Of a stretch of DNA of 8,807 bases, positions 6,269 to 8,807 are shown piece after piece. A program made the position numbers and the translations under genes. This DNA comes from DASQUK01 sp046723645 (lineage in GTDB: Bacteria > Actinomycetota > Acidimicrobiia > Acidimicrobiales > VFJN01): positions 1-8,807 of the forward strand of contig JBKOUY010000090.1 of assembly GCA_046723645.1 (NCBI GenBank). The letters run 5' to 3'. Numbering within the stretch: the stretch's first letter is position 1; every line of letters starts with the position of its first letter. The notes beneath the pieces are model-generated. The model ran no database searches. It saw only the letters and a list, made by a program, of their open reading frames with translations, and was not told the DNA's origin.

Positions 6269-6274
6269 TAGGCT
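6269..6274 (+). promoter_or_regulatory. Candidate -10 box for a leaderless transcript
   Basis: TAGGCT lies nine bases before the ATG at 6284. Transcription starting at the usual distance would begin at or within a few bases of the ATG. No Shine-Dalgarno sequence precedes this ATG, unlike most of its neighbours. Together this fits a leaderless mRNA, which is common in Actinomycetota. No -35 is evident. Confidence 0.3.
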
Positions 6275-6283
6275 GCCGCCGCA

Positions 6284-7375
6284 ATGGTCGCCGTCGCCCG
6301 GGTCCTGGCCTTTGTCGCCGGGGCGACGGTCGTCATGGCCACCCTGGCCTCGGCGGTCAAGACGGTCGTCGTCCCGCGCGCAGAGCCGGTGCTGCTGTCC
6401 CGATGGGTGTTCGTGCTGCTCCGCAGGCCGTTCGATCTGCTGGTCCGCCGGGCCGCCACCTGGGAGGCCGCGGACCGCGTCATGTCTCGGTTCGCGCCGT
6501 TCGCACTGCTCACGCTGCCGCTGGTCTGGGTGGCCGCGGTCCTGCTGGGCTTCATGCCGATCTACTGGGCGCTCGGCCTCGACTTGCCGCGGGACGCGTT
6601 CGAGGAGTCGGGCTCGTCGCTGCTGACGCTCGGCTTCGCGGTCGATCACCACGGCCCGGTGGTGGCCGCGATGTTCGTCGAGGCGACGATCGGCCTCGGC
6701 CTGGTGGCGCTCCTCATCAGCTTCCTGCCCACGATCTACCAGCAGTTCTCCCGCCGCGAGGTGCTGGTCTCGCAGCTCGATGTCCGGGCGGGAACGCCGC
6801 CGACGCCCGTCGCCCTGTTCCGCCGGGCCGAGCGCATCGGCTGGATCCAGGAGTTGGACGAGTTCTGGCTCCAATGGGAACGCTGGTTCACCGAGGTCGA
6901 GGAGTCACACACCTCGTACCTCGCCCTGCCGTTCTTCCGCAGCCCGCACCCCGGACGCTCGTGGCTCACGGCGGCGGGCGCGGTCCTCGACAGCGCCGCG
7001 ATCCGGGCCTCCGCGATCGACCTACCGCGGTCGTGGCAGGCCCAGCTGTGCCTTCGAGCCGGCTACCTGGCGCTCCGGCACATCGCCCAGCCGTACGGCA
7101 TCCCCTTCGATCCCGATCCGGCCCCGACCGATCCCATCTCCATCACCCGCGACGAGTTCGACCCTGTCCTCGACGAGCTCGCCGCGATCGGCGTCCCCCT
7201 CCGGCCCGACCGGGACCAGGCGTGGCGTGACTTCGCCGGCTGGCGGGTGAACTACGACACGGTGCTGCTGCCACTGGCCGGGCTGATCATGGCCCCGTTC
7301 TCCCCGTGGTCATCAGACCGGGGCATCAACTACCGCGTGCGCCTGGTGCGGGCTCACGCTCGGCGCAGCGGCTGA
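6284..7375 (+). CDS. Two-TM/pore-loop ion-channel-like membrane protein with unknown C-terminal domain
   Basis: A 363-residue protein. It has a first hydrophobic segment at about 4-24, an outer-helix-like segment at 71-98, a re-entrant pore-like loop with SSLLTLGF (residues 111-118), and an inner-helix-like segment at 125-150 ending in LPTIYQQFSRRE (148-159). This order, and the run from TLGF into a Gly-containing inner helix followed by a Tyr/Arg-Glu exit, resembles the bacterial Ion_trans_2 potassium-channel group. The filter-like TLGF is not the canonical TVGYG, so ion selectivity is unknown. The remainder (about 160-363) is soluble and rich in Trp, Asp and Arg, with no RCK-type nucleotide-binding glycine motif; I do not recognise it. 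There is no clear ribosome binding site, and a TAGGCT box nine bases upstream suggests leaderless translation. It ends four bases from the convergent NMO-like gene. Membrane location is firm; channel function is moderate. Confidence 0.7.
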   Translation: MVAVARVLAFVAGATVVMATLASAVKTVVVPRAEPVLLSRWVFVLLRRPFDLLVRRAATWEAADRVMSRFAPFALLTLPLVWVAAVLLGFMPIYWALGLDLPRDAFEESGSSLLTLGFAVDHHGPVVAAMFVEATIGLGLVALLISFLPTIYQQFSRREVLVSQLDVRAGTPPTPVALFRRAERIGWIQELDEFWLQWERWFTEVEESHTSYLALPFFRSPHPGRSWLTAAGAVLDSAAIRASAIDLPRSWQAQLCLRAGYLALRHIAQPYGIPFDPDPAPTDPISITRDEFDPVLDELAAIGVPLRPDRDQAWRDFAGWRVNYDTVLLPLAGLIMAPFSPWSSDRGINYRVRLVRAHARRSG

Positions 7376-7379
7376 GCTG

Positions 7380-8351
7380 TCAGGTCGCCGCCGCGCGGAG
7401 CAGGTCCTCGGCCTGGCGAACGGTGCTGGCGACGACCTCGGCGGCGGGGACGACGGCGTCGACGAGGCCAGCCGACTCGCCGGCGTACATCGCCATGGCC
7501 TCGATGTCGCCCTCGGCGGCCGCCGCGGGTGGCACGAACCCGAAGCGGGGCACGTCGAGGGTCACCGGGCCGACCTGGACCGTCGCGACGATGACGCCGT
7601 CCGGGAGCGAGGCGTTGCGCTCCAGGGCGGACCGCAGCACGCGGGAGTTCGCCACGGAGTCCGGCCAGCCGGTACGGAAGGCGTCGGTCAGGACCGTGCC
7701 CTGGTCGTCGGCGCGAACGATGGCCTCCTTGTAGGCGGGGTGTGCGCCCGACTCTGGGGTGGCCACGAAGCGGGTGCCCATCCGGCATGCGGCCGCGCCG
7801 GCGGCGATGGCGGCGGCAAGGCCGCGGCCGTTGGCGATGCCCCCGCTGGCGACCACCGGAACGTCGACGGCGTCGAGGACGTCGCTCAGCAGCGGCCACA
7901 GGCTGCGGCCGCCATACATGCGCCCCCCGCCCTCGGTGCCGCGTGCCACGATCAGGTCACATCCCGCCGCGGCCGCAGCGCGCGCCTCATCGACCGAGCC
8001 GACCTGCCAGCCGGCCAGCGCCCCGCCATCGTGGACGCGCTCGACGAGCGATGGGTCCACGGGCCCGTGGTAGAAGTCCACATAGCGGCACCGGGCTGCG
8101 GCCACGTCAACGACGTCGGCGTCGTCGAGGAACGGGATGAGAGCGTTGAAGCCGAAGGGCTGCGAGGCCCGCGCCGCGAGCCCGTCGAGCGTTTCGGCGA
8201 CCGCCGCGGCGGGGGCCCCCGGCATGCTGATCATCCCCATGGCCCCGGCGCCGGCGACGGCGGTCACCAGCTCGGGCGTGCAGATCGCGCCCATCGGTGC
8301 GAGCTGAATCGGTACCTCGCAGCCGACCAGGTCGGTGAACGCCGTGCGCAT
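7380..8351 (-). CDS. Nitronate monooxygenase-like (2-nitropropane dioxygenase family) FMN protein
   Basis: A 323-residue TIM-barrel flavoprotein. IQLAPMGAICTPELVTAVAG (residues 15-34) is the typical first strand and loop. VASGGIANGRGLAAAIAAG (167-185) with CRMGTRFVAT (189-198) is the FMN phosphate-binding region. AYKEAIVRA (206-214) is another family block. Usual members read Glu-Ala-Gly-Gly-His where the histidine acts as base; here GTEGGGRMYGG (138-148) has R144 at that place. It may therefore not oxidise nitronates and could be a flavin reductase or other oxidoreductase of the family. The start is fixed by GGAGG (plus-strand 8360-8364), eight bases before the ATG at 8351; longer in-frame readings upstream lack such support. 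It is divergent from the alpha/beta hydrolase at the window end, with palindromes between, suggesting joint control. Confidence 0.85.
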   Translation of the reverse strand: MRTAFTDLVGCEVPIQLAPMGAICTPELVTAVAGAGAMGMISMPGAPAAAVAETLDGLAARASQPFGFNALIPFLDDADVVDVAAARCRYVDFYHGPVDPSLVERVHDGGALAGWQVGSVDEARAAAAAGCDLIVARGTEGGGRMYGGRSLWPLLSDVLDAVDVPVVASGGIANGRGLAAAIAAGAAACRMGTRFVATPESGAHPAYKEAIVRADDQGTVLTDAFRTGWPDSVANSRVLRSALERNASLPDGVIVATVQVGPVTLDVPRFGFVPPAAAAEGDIEAMAMYAGESAGLVDAVVPAAEVVASTVRQAEDLLRAAAT

Positions 8352-8391
8352 GTTCCTCTCCTCCCAGGGGCACCGGAACCCGGGCATGATT

Positions 8392-8403
8392 GTCCACGCG
8401 GAC
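8392..8403. promoter_or_regulatory. Palindrome upstream of the NMO-like gene
   Basis: GTCC-ACGC-GGAC is a perfect 4+4 inverted repeat. Immediately to its left, the minus strand reads AATCAT (plus 8386-8391), a possible -10 for the NMO-like gene, so the palindrome would lie inside the promoter spacer. It shares GTCC/GGAC half-sites with the palindrome at 1229-1239. An operator role is inferred. Confidence 0.35.
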
Positions 8404-8414
8404 CCTGGGGGCCA

Positions 8415-8446
8415 CCGGTCCGCTGGGATTGATTCGCTGGGACCGG
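8415..8446. repeat. Nested inverted and direct repeat in the divergent region
   Basis: CCGGTCC (8415-8421) and GGACCGG (8440-8446) form a perfect 7-bp inverted repeat. Overlapping it, CGCTGGGA occurs twice (8421-8428 and 8435-8442) at a 14-base period. It sits between the divergent NMO-like and hydrolase genes. Such spaced repeats are compatible with a dimeric regulator, but no family can be named. Confidence 0.4.
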
Positions 8447-8501
8447 ACGGCGGATCGTTGGGGTCGGTATGGTCGATGTAGCACGAATCGCGGCGACTTC
8501 C

Positions 8502-8807
8502 ATGACCGACATTGCCAACCCACGCACGAACGGCCGGGGCCGCCGGGCGGTCCGTCCGCCGTCGATCCTCCTGGGCGCGCTGGAGCAGCAGCGGGCCCTG
8601 GCCGAGCTGGTCGGCTTCGGTATGTCGCTGCCCCTGTTCCGGCTGATGCCCACGGGCGACGGGCACCCCGTGCTGGTGCTTCCCGGCTTCATGGCGGACG
8701 ACGCATCGACCGCCGCGCTGCGTTCGGTCCTGCGGTCCCGTGGCTACCGGGTCCACCGGTGGGGCCTCGGGCGGAACCTGGGCCCGCGCGCCTCGGTGGT
8801 GGACGGG
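8502..8807 (+). CDS. Alpha/beta hydrolase, 5' part only (runs off the window)
   Basis: The first 102 residues are present and the frame stays open to the window end. After a basic N-terminus and a hydrophobic helix (about 22-48) comes HPVLVLPGFMADDAST (residues 55-70), the oxyanion-loop strand of an esterase/lipase-like fold. It is followed by LRSRGYRVHRWGLGRNLGP (77-95), a block typical of actinobacterial lipase/esterase-like hydrolases of about 250-300 residues. The nucleophile elbow and the rest of the triad lie beyond the window. The start is uncertain: an in-frame ATG at 8469 would add eleven residues and has a weak GGGG five bases upstream, whereas 8502 has no visible ribosome binding site. 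It is divergent from the NMO-like gene. Confidence 0.7.
   Translation, partial: MTDIANPRTNGRGRRAVRPPSILLGALEQQRALAELVGFGMSLPLFRLMPTGDGHPVLVLPGFMADDASTAALRSVLRSRGYRVHRWGLGRNLGPRASVVDG

Noticed and set aside
7740..8432. Plus-strand open frames opposite the NMO-like gene
   Set aside because: No recognisable motif, skewed composition, and the opposite strand carries intact FMN-binding blocks and a strong ribosome binding site.
8352..8756. N-terminal extension of the NMO-like protein
   Set aside because: The frame is open, but the family's first strand begins right after the ATG at 8351, which has an ideally placed GGAGG. The extension would also overlap the divergent hydrolase gene.

Overview
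The window is very GC-rich chromosomal DNA. Its codons almost always end in G or C, several genes have strong GGAGG-type ribosome binding sites, and the gene families present (IclR regulators, CaiB/BaiF CoA-transferases, MetE-like and VOC enzymes) are typical of free-living Actinomycetota, for example Acidimicrobiia or Thermoleophilia-like soil or marine lineages. I cannot assign a genus. I see no tRNA or rRNA genes, CRISPR arrays, transposases, integrases or phage genes. It reads as a metabolic region, not a mobile island.

Left part (1-2524). A minus-strand gene for a MetE-core, probably zinc-dependent methyltransferase-like protein is divergent from a plus-strand pair: a small VOC metalloenzyme and an alpha/beta hydrolase that follows it closely. 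The 109-bp divergent region holds the start signals for both directions and a small perfect palindrome.

Centre (2542-5487). An IclR-family regulator on the minus strand is divergent from a CaiB/BaiF CoA-transferase gene. The CoA-transferase overlaps by ATGA a short citrate-synthase-fold gene of the citryl-CoA lyase type. This is the layout of a regulated catabolic operon: activate a carboxylic acid as its CoA thioester, then split it by a retro-aldol/retro-Claisen step. The end of the lyase gene carries a diverged 53-bp tandem duplication whose second copy is in another frame and has its own reading-frame tail.

Right part (5543-8807). A four-helix membrane protein of unknown function, with an internal two-fold repeat, is followed by two strong GC hairpins. 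Next comes a membrane protein resembling a two-TM/pore-loop cation channel, with an unusual filter-like sequence and a C-terminal domain I do not recognise. A convergent minus-strand gene for a nitronate monooxygenase-like FMN protein, which appears to lack the usual catalytic histidine, is divergent from an alpha/beta hydrolase gene cut by the window end.

How the genes may work together is inference. The CoA-transferase, lyase-like enzyme, IclR regulator, VOC protein, hydrolase and MetE-like protein could form one catabolic pathway for an organic acid, possibly methylated or ring-derived. The substrate cannot be read from the sequence. The two membrane proteins and the NMO-like/hydrolase pair look like separate transcription units.
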